This document shows, in pieces, positions 24,001 to 31,681 of a stretch of 64,000 nucleotides of DNA (its first letter is position 1; the number at the start of each line of letters is the position of its first letter). The notes beneath the pieces were generated by a model. That model had not been told where the DNA came from. It made no database searches and saw only the letters and a program-made list of their open reading frames with translations. Origin of the DNA: Prevotella sp. UBA6994 (GTDB lineage Bacteria > Bacteroidota > Bacteroidia > Bacteroidales > Bacteroidaceae); assembly GCA_002449845.1 (NCBI GenBank), contig DJXW01000016.1:288120-352119 (forward strand), given 5' to 3'. The position numbers and the translations under genes are program-made.

Positions 24001-24293
24001 CCGCAATTGAGAGCCGTTTGTCCTCCAAAAGCAAGGAATATCCCATCAGGTCTTTCCTTCTCAATGACGCGTTCCACGAAATAGGGTTGTACGGGAAGGA
24101 AATATATTTGGTCAGCCACACCTTCAGATGTTTGCACCGTAGCAATATTAGGGTTGATCAGTACGGTCTTAATGCCTTCTTCCCTCAAAGCCTTCAATGC
24201 TTGTGAACCAGAATAGTCAAACTCGCCTGCTTCACCAATTTTCAAAGCTCCCGAACCAAGGAGCAATACCTTTTTAATATAATTATCTTTCAT
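21048..24293 (-). CDS. carB: Carbamoyl-phosphate synthase, large subunit
   Basis: A 1081-residue protein with the duplicated ATP-grasp architecture of CarB. The first half starts [23 protein letters not shown] and carries [20 protein letters not shown]. The second half starts [21 protein letters not shown] and carries [18 protein letters not shown]. A C-terminal methylglyoxal-synthase-like allosteric domain ([26 protein letters not shown]) follows. It makes carbamoyl phosphate from bicarbonate, ammonia and two ATP for pyrimidine and arginine synthesis. carA lies 13 bases upstream and tatD two bases downstream. Confidence 0.97.
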   Translation of the reverse strand: [1081 protein letters not shown]

Positions 24294-24306
24294 CTGAATC
24301 TATGGG

Positions 24307-25380
24307 CTAAAGTGAATTAATAAACTGATCAAAAATAAATTCCGTATCTGTAGGTCCCGAACAAGCCTCCGGGTGAAATTGCGTAGAGAACCAAGGATTT
24401 TCCTTGTGTTTAATTCCCTCATTAGAACCGTCGTTCATGTTGACGAAGAGTTCCTCCCAGTCGTTTCCTAAACCATAGGTTTGCACCGCGTAACCATGGT
24501 TTTGGCTGGTGATAAAGCATAGGTTTGTACCAACCAAACGTACTGGTTGATTATGTGAACGATGACCATACTTCAACTTATAGATAGAAGCACCGGCAGC
24601 CTTGGCAAGCAACTGGTTTCCCATACAAATGCCACAAATAGGTTTTCTGCTCTTGTTCATCTGCTTTCTCACAATCTCTACCGTTTCCTCGCACATATCT
24701 GGGTCGCCAGGACCGTTGGTCAGGAAGAGACCGTCAAACTCATCATTCGTATAATCATAGTTCCACGGTACACGTATCACCTCTACACCACGATTGATCA
24801 GGCAACGGATGATATTGGCTTTTACACCACAATCTACAAGCATCACCTTTTTACCAGCTCCTTCATTGTAATGGATAATCTCTTTACAACTCACTTGTGA
24901 AACGAAGTTTACACCCTCGTAATCTGCATTGGGAATATGATTAGGTTCTTCATCAAAAATGATTTTCCCCATCATGACTCCCTGCTCACGCAACACCTTG
25001 GTCAGATGACGAGTGTCTATCCCCGTAATACCTACAACGTGTTCTCTTTTCAGCCAATCAGACAAACTTTCTACGGCATTCCAATGCGAGTATTCCTCAC
25101 TGTAATCTGCCACGATAATAGCCGACGCATAAATCTTATCGCTCTCCATGAAATGAGGAATCGACTGTGAATCAAAAGAAAACGGAGGAACACCGTAATT
25201 ACCAACCAAAGGGAAGGTTAATGTCATGAGTTGTCCAGCGTATGATGGATCAGTCAAGCTTTCAGGATACCCCATCATAGCTGTGTTAAACACCACTTCA
25301 CCAGCGACTGGCGCATCATATCCGAAGGATTTTCCCCGAAATGTAGTTCCATCGCTTAAAGTCAAGGTTACTTTCTTCAT
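24307..25380 (-). CDS. carA: Carbamoyl-phosphate synthase, small (glutaminase) subunit
   Basis: A 357-residue protein with the CarA N-terminal domain (FRGKSFGYDAPVAGEVVFNT, MMGYPESLTDPSYAGQ) and a class I glutamine amidotransferase domain with the nucleophile motif KPICGICMGNQLLAKAAGA, SQNHGYAV and the catalytic HPEACSGPTDTEF. It releases ammonia from glutamine and channels it to CarB. It lies five bases after the PurF-like gene and 13 before carB. Confidence 0.97.
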   Translation of the reverse strand: MKKVTLTLSDGTTFRGKSFGYDAPVAGEVVFNTAMMGYPESLTDPSYAGQLMTLTFPLVGNYGVPPFSFDSQSIPHFMESDKIYASAIIVADYSEEYSHWNAVESLSDWLKREHVVGITGIDTRHLTKVLREQGVMMGKIIFDEEPNHIPNADYEGVNFVSQVSCKEIIHYNEGAGKKVMLVDCGVKANIIRCLINRGVEVIRVPWNYDYTNDEFDGLFLTNGPGDPDMCEETVEIVRKQMNKSRKPICGICMGNQLLAKAAGASIYKLKYGHRSHNQPVRLVGTNLCFITSQNHGYAVQTYGLGNDWEELFVNMNDGSNEGIKHKENPWFSTQFHPEACSGPTDTEFIFDQFINSL

Positions 25381-25385
25381 TTCTA

Positions 25386-27287
25386 CTAAATATTGTGTTT
25401 GTATTGATAATAATTCTCCACATAGTTCACGTAGGCTTGATTACAAAGTTTTGTACCGCCCACGGTAGGGTATTTACCCGTAAAGTACCAGTCTCCACGA
25501 TGATGAGGAATGGCTTGATGTAGTCCGTCAATGGATTGGAAAACAAGTTCGATGGGTGTGGAGACATCTTCTGGTCTAAGCATTTCCACCATTTTCTCGT
25601 TGATTTCCTCCACCGTGAAGGGCTTGTATATACGACGAACGGCATTACTCATGTCAGCCGACGATTTTTTCAGTTCTTCCAAACAATCCTTATACGTTTG
25701 CTCTATGACATGATGCAATCCTCTTTCCTTTAGCAACTCAATCGTTGCCCTGAAAGCACAAAATTCTTCCAGACGAGGCATGTCAATGCCATAATAGTCT
25801 GGATAACGAATTTGAGGAGCACTACTGACCACGACGATTTTCTTGGGTTGGAGTCGGTCTAATATCCGCAAGATACTTTCCTTCAATGTAGTACCCCTGA
25901 CGATGCTATCGTCGATGATTACTAAATTGTCTTGATGAGGTTTGATACTTTCGTATGTAATATCATAGACATGAGAAGCCAAATCATTGCGGGAGTTACC
26001 TTCGGTGATGAATGTTCGCAACTTGATGTCTTTCCATGCTACTTTCTCGCTACGTACATATTCGTTCAAAATCTCCTCAAGTTCTTCATGGGTAGGGAAA
26101 TGTCCTAATTGCTCTATCCTTTGAATCTTCTTTTCGTTCACATACCGTTTAAAACCATGAAGGAGTCCATAAAAAGCCACCTCTGCGGTATTGGGGATAT
26201 ATGAGAATACGGTATGATCTGTATCATAGTCAACAGCCTTCAGCACGGCTGTCGTTAACTGCTCGCCCAGTTTTTTTCTTTCATTGTAAATGTCACGGTC
26301 AGAGCCACGACTGAAGTAGATTCGTTCAAACGAACATTTGGAATCGCCTTTTTGAGGTATGATCTGATCGATGGCACATTCTCCATTTCTCTTAACCAAC
26401 AATGCATTTCCCGGAAGCAATTCATTAATCTCATCACAGGATAAGTCGAAAGTGGTTTGTAAAACCGGTCTCTCACTCGCCAAGGCTACAATCTCATCAT
26501 TTATATAATAATAAGCAGGTCGGATTCCCCAGGGATCTCTCATGGAAAACATCTCACCGCTGCCAGTCATTCCACAAACCACATAGCCACCATCAAACTC
26601 TGGCATGGAAGTCTTGAGTACATTGCTCATTTTCACATGAGAGTCTATATAGTCCGTAATTTCCGTGTTTTTAAGTTCCATGGCATTGGCAACCGTAAAG
26701 TTTCGCTCAACCTCGCGGTCAAGACGGTGTCCCATGAACTCAAGCATGATGTAACTATCACTATAAATACGCGGAAATTGACCTTGTTGGGTAAGTTTGT
26801 CAAAGACTTGCTCAATATTAGTCATGTTAAAGTTGCCACACAAGCAAAGGTTCTTTGCCCTCCAATTGTTACGTCTGAGAAACGGATGAACATAAGACAA
26901 GCCTTTCTTCCCTGTAGTGGAATACCTGAGGTGTCCCATGTACAATTCACCTGCAAAGGGAAGATTGTTTTTAACATAGTCAACATCATTCAGCAAATCA
27001 GCGGAAAGACCGTTCAAATGACTGTGTACGGAAGCGAAGATAGTCGTAATGGCATCTTTACCCTCGGCTCGTTCACGAAACATATACTCATTGCCTGGAT
27101 TCACGTCAAGCTTCACACAAGCTAAGCCAGCACCTTCCTGCCCACGGTTATGCTGCTTTTCCATCATTAGGTAGAGTTTGTTGATGCCATACATCCACGT
27201 ACCATATTTCTCTTGATAATACTCTAATGGTTTCAATAACCTAATGAGTGCTACTCCGCATTCGTGTTTCAATGGTTCCATGTTCAA
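25386..27287 (-). CDS. Long PurF-like glutamine amidotransferase/phosphoribosyltransferase
   Basis: A 633-residue protein with a class II glutamine amidotransferase domain (CGVALIRLL at Cys10, MMEKQHNRGQEGAGL, MGHLRYSTTG, CGNFNMTN, FDGGYVVCGM) and a phosphoribosyltransferase domain with the PRPP-binding motif LVIIDDSIVRGTTLKESI. Canonical PurF is about 480-510 residues, so this is a long form. A nine-residue prosequence would have to be removed to expose the catalytic Cys, as in Bacillus PurF. The closest role is 5-phosphoribosylamine formation, the first step of purine synthesis. Being upstream of carAB may link purine and pyrimidine nitrogen supply, but the function is inferred. Confidence 0.87.
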   Translation of the reverse strand: MNMEPLKHECGVALIRLLKPLEYYQEKYGTWMYGINKLYLMMEKQHNRGQEGAGLACVKLDVNPGNEYMFRERAEGKDAITTIFASVHSHLNGLSADLLNDVDYVKNNLPFAGELYMGHLRYSTTGKKGLSYVHPFLRRNNWRAKNLCLCGNFNMTNIEQVFDKLTQQGQFPRIYSDSYIMLEFMGHRLDREVERNFTVANAMELKNTEITDYIDSHVKMSNVLKTSMPEFDGGYVVCGMTGSGEMFSMRDPWGIRPAYYYINDEIVALASERPVLQTTFDLSCDEINELLPGNALLVKRNGECAIDQIIPQKGDSKCSFERIYFSRGSDRDIYNERKKLGEQLTTAVLKAVDYDTDHTVFSYIPNTAEVAFYGLLHGFKRYVNEKKIQRIEQLGHFPTHEELEEILNEYVRSEKVAWKDIKLRTFITEGNSRNDLASHVYDITYESIKPHQDNLVIIDDSIVRGTTLKESILRILDRLQPKKIVVVSSAPQIRYPDYYGIDMPRLEEFCAFRATIELLKERGLHHVIEQTYKDCLEELKKSSADMSNAVRRIYKPFTVEEINEKMVEMLRPEDVSTPIELVFQSIDGLHQAIPHHRGDWYFTGKYPTVGGTKLCNQAYVNYVENYYQYKHNI

Positions 27288-27303
27288 AAAAGATTATAAA
27301 AAA

Positions 27304-27344
27304 ATGAAGAATGATTAGCCATACTGTCTAAAATCATTCTTCAT
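27304..27344 (-). terminator. Terminator of the Wza-like gene (in front of the purF-like-carAB operon)
   Basis: Perfect 13-bp stem ATGAAGAATGATT (27304-27316) / AATCATTCTTCAT (27332-27344), followed on the minus strand by TTTTTTTATAATC. It occupies nearly the whole 83-base gap before the PurF-like gene, for which no independent consensus promoter was found. Confidence 0.75.
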
Positions 27345-27370
27345 TCTTATATTTCATAAACTTATTATCG

Positions 27371-28174
27371 TTAATTTCTCAAGATGTTGACTAACAACGA
27401 GGCAACTGAGGTAACAATACCGATGAACGAGAACCAGATGGTAGTAGATGAACCAATACTTGAGTTCTTTGCCAACACCTTATTAGGTTCTACATAAATA
27501 ATGTCATTCTGTTGCAGATAATAATAAGGTGAATTGATAATGTTAGCATCATTCAAATTCAGTCTGTGATACTCTTTCTCACCCGTTTCCTTTTCTCTGA
27601 TCAAGATGATATTCTCACGTTTACCGTAAATAGAAAGGTCGCCAGCAGATGTAATAGCCTCGATAACACTCATCTTTTCGGTTGTTACAGGAACCACTGT
27701 TGGATGGTTCACGGCACCAGTAATCGTTACACGGTAACTTGACATTCTAACCGTCACGATTGGGTTTTCGGTTTCTGCCAGATATGGTTTGATTTTACCT
27801 TTAATCAAATCTTGACATTCATTTTTCGTCAAGCCTTGTACATGGATTTTTCCAATTACCGGGAATTCAATATTTCCCTCATTATCTACCAAATATGTCT
27901 GAAGTGAACCATAACCACCACTGATGGAAGAATTAGATGCACTTAAATGACTTCTAACAATCAAGTTGAATGGAGCTGCGGCAGCAGGGTCAGTTGTATT
28001 AACCGTAATAGTCAGATTATCCTTTGGCATGATGCGAGCATCATAAAGACCCTTAGATGGAGCCAAACTAATACTATCTATATTCTGGAAATATGGAATG
28101 GTTTTACTACTAACACAACTATCCAACGTCAGAATAATTGAAAAAACGATAATAGGAAATAATAATTTCTTCAT
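27371..28174 (-). CDS. Wza-like polysaccharide export lipoprotein
   Basis: Starting at MKKLLFPIIVF, the protein has 267 residues, with a lipobox LDSC near residue 20. A Poly_export domain follows (LYDARIMPKDNLTITVNTTDP, then LVDNEGNIEFPVIGKIHVQGLT). Next comes an SLBB-like domain (RVTITGAVNHPTVVPVTTEKMSVIEAITSAGD in parts, NIILIREKETGEKEYHRLNLND), and the protein ends with a membrane-spanning helix (TTIWFSFIGIVTSVASLLV). Wza-type proteins form the outer-membrane exit of capsule or exopolysaccharide. The usual neighbouring Wzc-type kinase gene is missing here. The frame opens seven codons upstream, but the signal peptide fixes the start at 28174. Confidence 0.88.
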   Translation of the reverse strand: MKKLLFPIIVFSIILTLDSCVSSKTIPYFQNIDSISLAPSKGLYDARIMPKDNLTITVNTTDPAAAAPFNLIVRSHLSASNSSISGGYGSLQTYLVDNEGNIEFPVIGKIHVQGLTKNECQDLIKGKIKPYLAETENPIVTVRMSSYRVTITGAVNHPTVVPVTTEKMSVIEAITSAGDLSIYGKRENIILIREKETGEKEYHRLNLNDANIINSPYYYLQQNDIIYVEPNKVLAKNSSIGSSTTIWFSFIGIVTSVASLLVNILRN

Positions 28175-28345
28175 GTTAATATGAGTATATTTCATTAAAA
28201 CGGTGCAAAATTACTACTATTTTTTGACATTGGCAAAGAATTTATTAATAAATTACTCGATAGATGAATAAAATCCATCAATATTTTTTTCTGAATTTGA
28301 TGATTGCTAAAAATATTGGAGAGGTCTTTTATAATTATATAATAT

Positions 28346-28433
28346 GTGACCAGTGGTTTTATATATAGTAACCAAAGGTTTTATATATAGTAACCAAAGG
28401 TTTTATATATGGTGACCAACGGTTACATACCAA
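28346..28433. repeat. Tandem array of four 22-bp units (GTRACCAnnGGTTNY type)
   Basis: Units start at 28346, 28368, 28390 and 28412, exactly 22 bases apart. Each opens with GTRACC, has a 3-4 base centre and then GGTT, followed by a TATATA-like spacer. The two middle units are nearly identical. A decayed fifth unit (GAAACC) follows in phase at 28434. The same unit and period recur at 43161-43248. The core is a palindrome (AACC/GGTT), so each unit could be a dimeric protein site. Confidence 0.8.
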
Positions 28434-28470
28434 GAAACCCACATTCATCCATCATAACTTGACAATATAC

Positions 28471-28502
28471 AAAAAATGGGGCTACTCGAATTGGTAGCCC
28501 CA
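28471..28502 (-). terminator. Terminator of uxaC
   Basis: Stem TGGGGCTAC (28477-28485) / GTAGCCCCA (28494-28502) with an 8-base loop, followed on the minus strand by TTTTTTG. It is 16 bases beyond the uxaC stop. Confidence 0.88.
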
Positions 28503-28517
28503 TCAACAATTGAAATA

Positions 28518-29921
28518 TTAATAGAATTTGAAGTAATTCTTTGCATTATAGTAAGAAATGTCTTCAACCATACGAGAGAGAGATTCCATATCATCTGGAA
28601 GAAGTCCTTTTTCTACATCGTTGCCTAACAAATTACAGAGCAGACGACGGAAGTACTCATGGCGAGGATAGCTCAAGAACGAACGAGAGTCTGTGAGCAT
28701 TCCAACGAAACGACTCAGAAGACCAAGAACAGAAAGAGCATTCATTTGGCGAGTCATTCCATCTAACTGATCATTGAACCACCAACCAGAGCCAAATTGT
28801 ATCTTTCCTGGGCAAGAACCGTCTTGGAAGTTGCCAAGCATTGTAGCAATCACCTCATTGGCACAAGGATTCAACGTATATAATATGGTACGCGTGAGTT
28901 TTCCCTTCATGTTTAGTCTATTCAAGAAGTTGCTCATGGCACGTGCCGTATTAAACTCACCAATAGAATCAAAGCCTGTATCTGCACCCAGCTTATTATA
29001 CATCAATGTATTGTTGTCACGGATTGCACCATAATGGAATTGTTGGGTCCATCCAGCATCATTATCCATTTCAGCCATGATGGTAAGGAAGCAATTCTTA
29101 TATTGGCGAACTTCGTAAGCAGAAAGTTGCTGACCGCGCATGGCTTTTTCGAAGATTGTCTCAATCTGTGAGTCGGTATAAGGCTCGTCATAGAACTCTT
29201 CAATACCATGGTCTGAAAGTTTACAACCATTCTCTGCAAAGAAATCATGACGTTTCTGCAACGCATCAACCATATCAGCAAATTTCACGATGGAAACACC
29301 AGCCACTTCACCAAGTTGTGCAACATAGTCAGAGAACTCAGGCTTTTCAATATTCATGGCTTTGTCAGGACGCCAAGCAGGAATCATCTTGATTTCAAAA
29401 CCGCTCTCACGTGTTTGCTTATGATAGCGCAAATCATCAACAGGATCATCCGTAGTACAAACACACTCCACATGATACCTGCGCATCAATCCGCGAGCAG
29501 TGTATTCTGGTTGTTTCAACTTTTCGTTACATTCGTCGAAAATCTCACGTGCAGTTTTAGGACTCAAAAGTTTCTCAATGCCAAAAGCAGTCTTCAACTC
29601 CAAGTGTGTCCAATGATACAAAGGATTTCTGAAAGTATATGGTACGGTCTCTGCCCATTTCTCAAATTTCTCCCAATCAGTGGTGTCCTTACCCGTGCAG
29701 AAGCGCTCATCTACACCATTTGTACGCATAGCACGCCACTTGTAATGGTCACCACCAAGCCACAACTCGGTAATGCTCTTAAACTGATGGTCGTCTGCTA
29801 CCATTTGAGGGATTAAATGACAGTGGTAATCGATAATGGGCATCTTAGCCGCATGATTGTGAAAAAGTTCCTGTGCAGTAGCTGTCTCAAGCAGGAAGTT
29901 TTCATCCATGAATTTTTTCAT
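28518..29921 (-). CDS. uxaC: Glucuronate (uronate) isomerase
   Basis: A 467-residue protein of normal UxaC length. Motifs include PIIDYHCHLIP (metal-binding His pair), ELWLGGDHYKWRAMRTNGV, LELKTAFGI, VECVCTTDDPVDDL, PAWRPDKAMN, QFHYGAIRDNNT, DTGFDSIGE, LNPCANEVIATM and SRSFLSYPRHEYFRRLLCNLLG, all typical of the family. It interconverts D-glucuronate/fructuronate and D-galacturonate/tagaturonate, the entry to hexuronate use. No other uronate genes are adjacent. It is transcribed away from ansA from a shared intergenic region and ended by a strong terminator. Confidence 0.96.
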   Translation of the reverse strand: MKKFMDENFLLETATAQELFHNHAAKMPIIDYHCHLIPQMVADDHQFKSITELWLGGDHYKWRAMRTNGVDERFCTGKDTTDWEKFEKWAETVPYTFRNPLYHWTHLELKTAFGIEKLLSPKTAREIFDECNEKLKQPEYTARGLMRRYHVECVCTTDDPVDDLRYHKQTRESGFEIKMIPAWRPDKAMNIEKPEFSDYVAQLGEVAGVSIVKFADMVDALQKRHDFFAENGCKLSDHGIEEFYDEPYTDSQIETIFEKAMRGQQLSAYEVRQYKNCFLTIMAEMDNDAGWTQQFHYGAIRDNNTLMYNKLGADTGFDSIGEFNTARAMSNFLNRLNMKGKLTRTILYTLNPCANEVIATMLGNFQDGSCPGKIQFGSGWWFNDQLDGMTRQMNALSVLGLLSRFVGMLTDSRSFLSYPRHEYFRRLLCNLLGNDVEKGLLPDDMESLSRMVEDISYYNAKNYFKFY

Positions 29922-29974
29922 AATTATAATTTTAAGTTGATAAATTTCTTTATTTAGGTTTTCTATTCAACATG

Positions 29975-29982
29975 CAAATATA
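29975..29982 (-). promoter_or_regulatory. -7 element of uxaC
   Basis: Minus-strand TATATTTG, with TTTC 22 bases upstream as a weak -33. It is back to back with the asparaginase promoter. Confidence 0.5.
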
Positions 29983-29992
29983 CAATATTTTT

Positions 29993-30023
29993 TTTGCAAT
30001 CAGAGAAATTTAAACTATATTTG
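29993..30023 (+). promoter_or_regulatory. Promoter of ansA-rubrerythrin
   Basis: TTTG (29993-29996), a 19-base spacer and TATATTTG (30016-30023): full consensus, about 30 bases before the asparaginase ATG. Confidence 0.8.
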
Positions 30024-30052
30024 CAGAATAAATCACGTAAACGATAACGTAT

Positions 30053-31105
30053 ATGAAGTTGAAAGTTATTCCCAAGCGTAACAACAAGGTATTGCTCATC
30101 TATACAGGAGGAACAATTGGTATGGGAAAGAATCCTCTTACCAGTGCTTTGGAACCATTAGATTTCAACCATCTACTTGGAAACCTGCCTGAGATGAAAT
30201 ACCTCAAGACGGGTATCGATGTCTATCAGTTTCCCACCCCAATGGACTCCAGCAACATGTGTCCAAAGACATGGGCAGAGTTGGTTAAGACCATATATAT
30301 TCATTACGATGATTACGATGGATTTGTTATTCTGCACGGTACCGATACGATGGCTTATACGGCTTCCGCACTATCGTTTATGTTGGAAAACCTCACCAAG
30401 CCAGTTATTCTCACGGGAAGTCAACTGCCATTAGGACAATTGCGCACCGACGGTAAGGAGAATTTAGTGACAAGTATTGAATTGGCTTCTACATTCAATT
30501 CTGAGGGATTCCCAATGGTTCCGGAGGTGTGTATTTATTTTAGCGGAAAACTATTAAGGGGCAACAGAGCCACTAAGCAAAACGCTGATGGATTCAATGC
30601 TTTCGACACTTTCAACTACCCACATCTGTGCGATGCCGGTGTAACCTTTTCATTCCATGAACACCATATTTTAAAACCTGACTATTCCTCACCCATGATT
30701 CCTCATACCGACATGGATTCTAACGTGGTGGTTTTTTCCCTGTTTCCAGGCATTCAGGAGAACATCGTACATCATGTACTTATGGCTCCCGAATTGCGAG
30801 GTATCGTCATGAGAAGTTTTGGAAGCGGGAATGCCCCACAGTATAAATGGCTCATTCAATTATTAAAGGAAGCTACACTAAGAGGAGTAACCATTGTAGA
30901 TATCAGTCAATGTGTTCAGGGAAGCGTGGAAATGTCACGCTACGATGCTGGTTATCAACTGAAAGATGCAGGAGTTATCAGTGGATACGACAGTACCGTT
31001 GAAGCCGCTACCACTAAGTTGATGTATCTACAAGCAAGATATTCCGATTTTCATATCATCCGAGACCTCATGAACAAGTCGGTAGCTGGGGAAATTACCA
31101 TTTAA
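30053..31105 (+). CDS. ansA: Type I (cytoplasmic) L-asparaginase
   Basis: A 350-residue protein without a signal peptide. It has both catalytic Thr motifs of asparaginases: LLIYTGGTIGMG (residues 14-25) and VILHGTDTMAYTASALSFML (about 96-115), with PVILTGSQLPLGQLRTDGKENL between domains. It hydrolyses L-asparagine to aspartate and ammonia; the lack of a leader favours the low-affinity cytoplasmic type I form. Rubrerythrin follows 32 bases later without a terminator, so the two may be cotranscribed. Confidence 0.95.
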   Translation: MKLKVIPKRNNKVLLIYTGGTIGMGKNPLTSALEPLDFNHLLGNLPEMKYLKTGIDVYQFPTPMDSSNMCPKTWAELVKTIYIHYDDYDGFVILHGTDTMAYTASALSFMLENLTKPVILTGSQLPLGQLRTDGKENLVTSIELASTFNSEGFPMVPEVCIYFSGKLLRGNRATKQNADGFNAFDTFNYPHLCDAGVTFSFHEHHILKPDYSSPMIPHTDMDSNVVVFSLFPGIQENIVHHVLMAPELRGIVMRSFGSGNAPQYKWLIQLLKEATLRGVTIVDISQCVQGSVEMSRYDAGYQLKDAGVISGYDSTVEAATTKLMYLQARYSDFHIIRDLMNKSVAGEITI

Positions 31106-31137
31106 AAATCATTTATTCATTTATAAATAACAACATT

Positions 31138-31680
31138 ATGAAAGATTTAAAAGGAACAAAAACAGAGAAAAACTTACAAGAAGCATTTGCAGGTGAAAGT
31201 CAAGCACGCAACAAGTATTCTTATTGGGCAAGCAAAGCCAAGAAAGATGGCTATCAGCAAATAGCCGCAATCTTCGAGGAAACAGCAGCCAATGAGAAGG
31301 AACACGCTAAGATGTGGTTTAAATTACTTGAAGGTGGAGCCATCAAATCTACAGAAGAGAATTTGAAAGCCGCAGCAGAAGGTGAGAATTTTGAATGGAC
31401 TGACATGTACGAACGTATGGCAAAGGAAGCTGAAGAAGAGGGTTTCGATGAGATAGCCGTAAAGTTCCGTGCCGTAGCTGCCATTGAAAAGGCACACGAA
31501 GAACGTTATCGCAAATTATTGAACAATATCGAGGAAGGTATCGTATTCTCCCGTGAAGGTGACGCTATCTGGCAATGTCGCAACTGCGGACATATCGTAA
31601 TCGGCGCAAAAGCTCCAGAGGTTTGCCCTGTATGTGATCACCCACAAAGTTATTTTGAACTGAAAGCCGAGAACTACTAA
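31138..31680 (+). CDS. rbr: Rubrerythrin
   Basis: A 180-residue protein: an N-terminal ferritin-like four-helix diiron domain with the carboxylate/His ligands in EAFAGESQARNKYSYWA, EETAANEKEHAKMWFK and AAIEKAHEERYRKLL, and a C-terminal rubredoxin domain with CRNCGHIVIGAKAPEVCPVCDHP (four Cys iron site). Rubrerythrin reduces hydrogen peroxide in anaerobes and so protects against oxygen. This fits an obligate anaerobe with a class II RNR. It ends one base before the convergent AraC gene, with no terminator in between. Confidence 0.96.
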   Translation: MKDLKGTKTEKNLQEAFAGESQARNKYSYWASKAKKDGYQQIAAIFEETAANEKEHAKMWFKLLEGGAIKSTEENLKAAAEGENFEWTDMYERMAKEAEEEGFDEIAVKFRAVAAIEKAHEERYRKLLNNIEEGIVFSREGDAIWQCRNCGHIVIGAKAPEVCPVCDHPQSYFELKAENY

Positions 31681-31681
31681 C

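Larger units (their letters stand above)
28175..28517. other. Gene-free region upstream of the Wza-like gene
   Basis: 343 bases, AT-rich, without a coding frame. They contain the 22-bp repeat array (28346-28433) and the terminator of uxaC (28471-28502). The remaining 150 bases next to the Wza-like gene must hold its promoter; plus-strand CAAAATTA (28205-28212, minus-strand TAATTTTG) is a candidate -7 element, with no good -33. Confidence 0.5.

Noticed and set aside
28346..28433. CRISPR array
   Set aside because: Units are contiguous and only 22 bp in total, with no unique spacers of constant length and no cas genes in the window.
31681..31681. Possible overlap or frameshift between rubrerythrin and the AraC gene
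   Set aside because: Both proteins end with complete family C-termini; the genes are simply convergent with one base between the stops.
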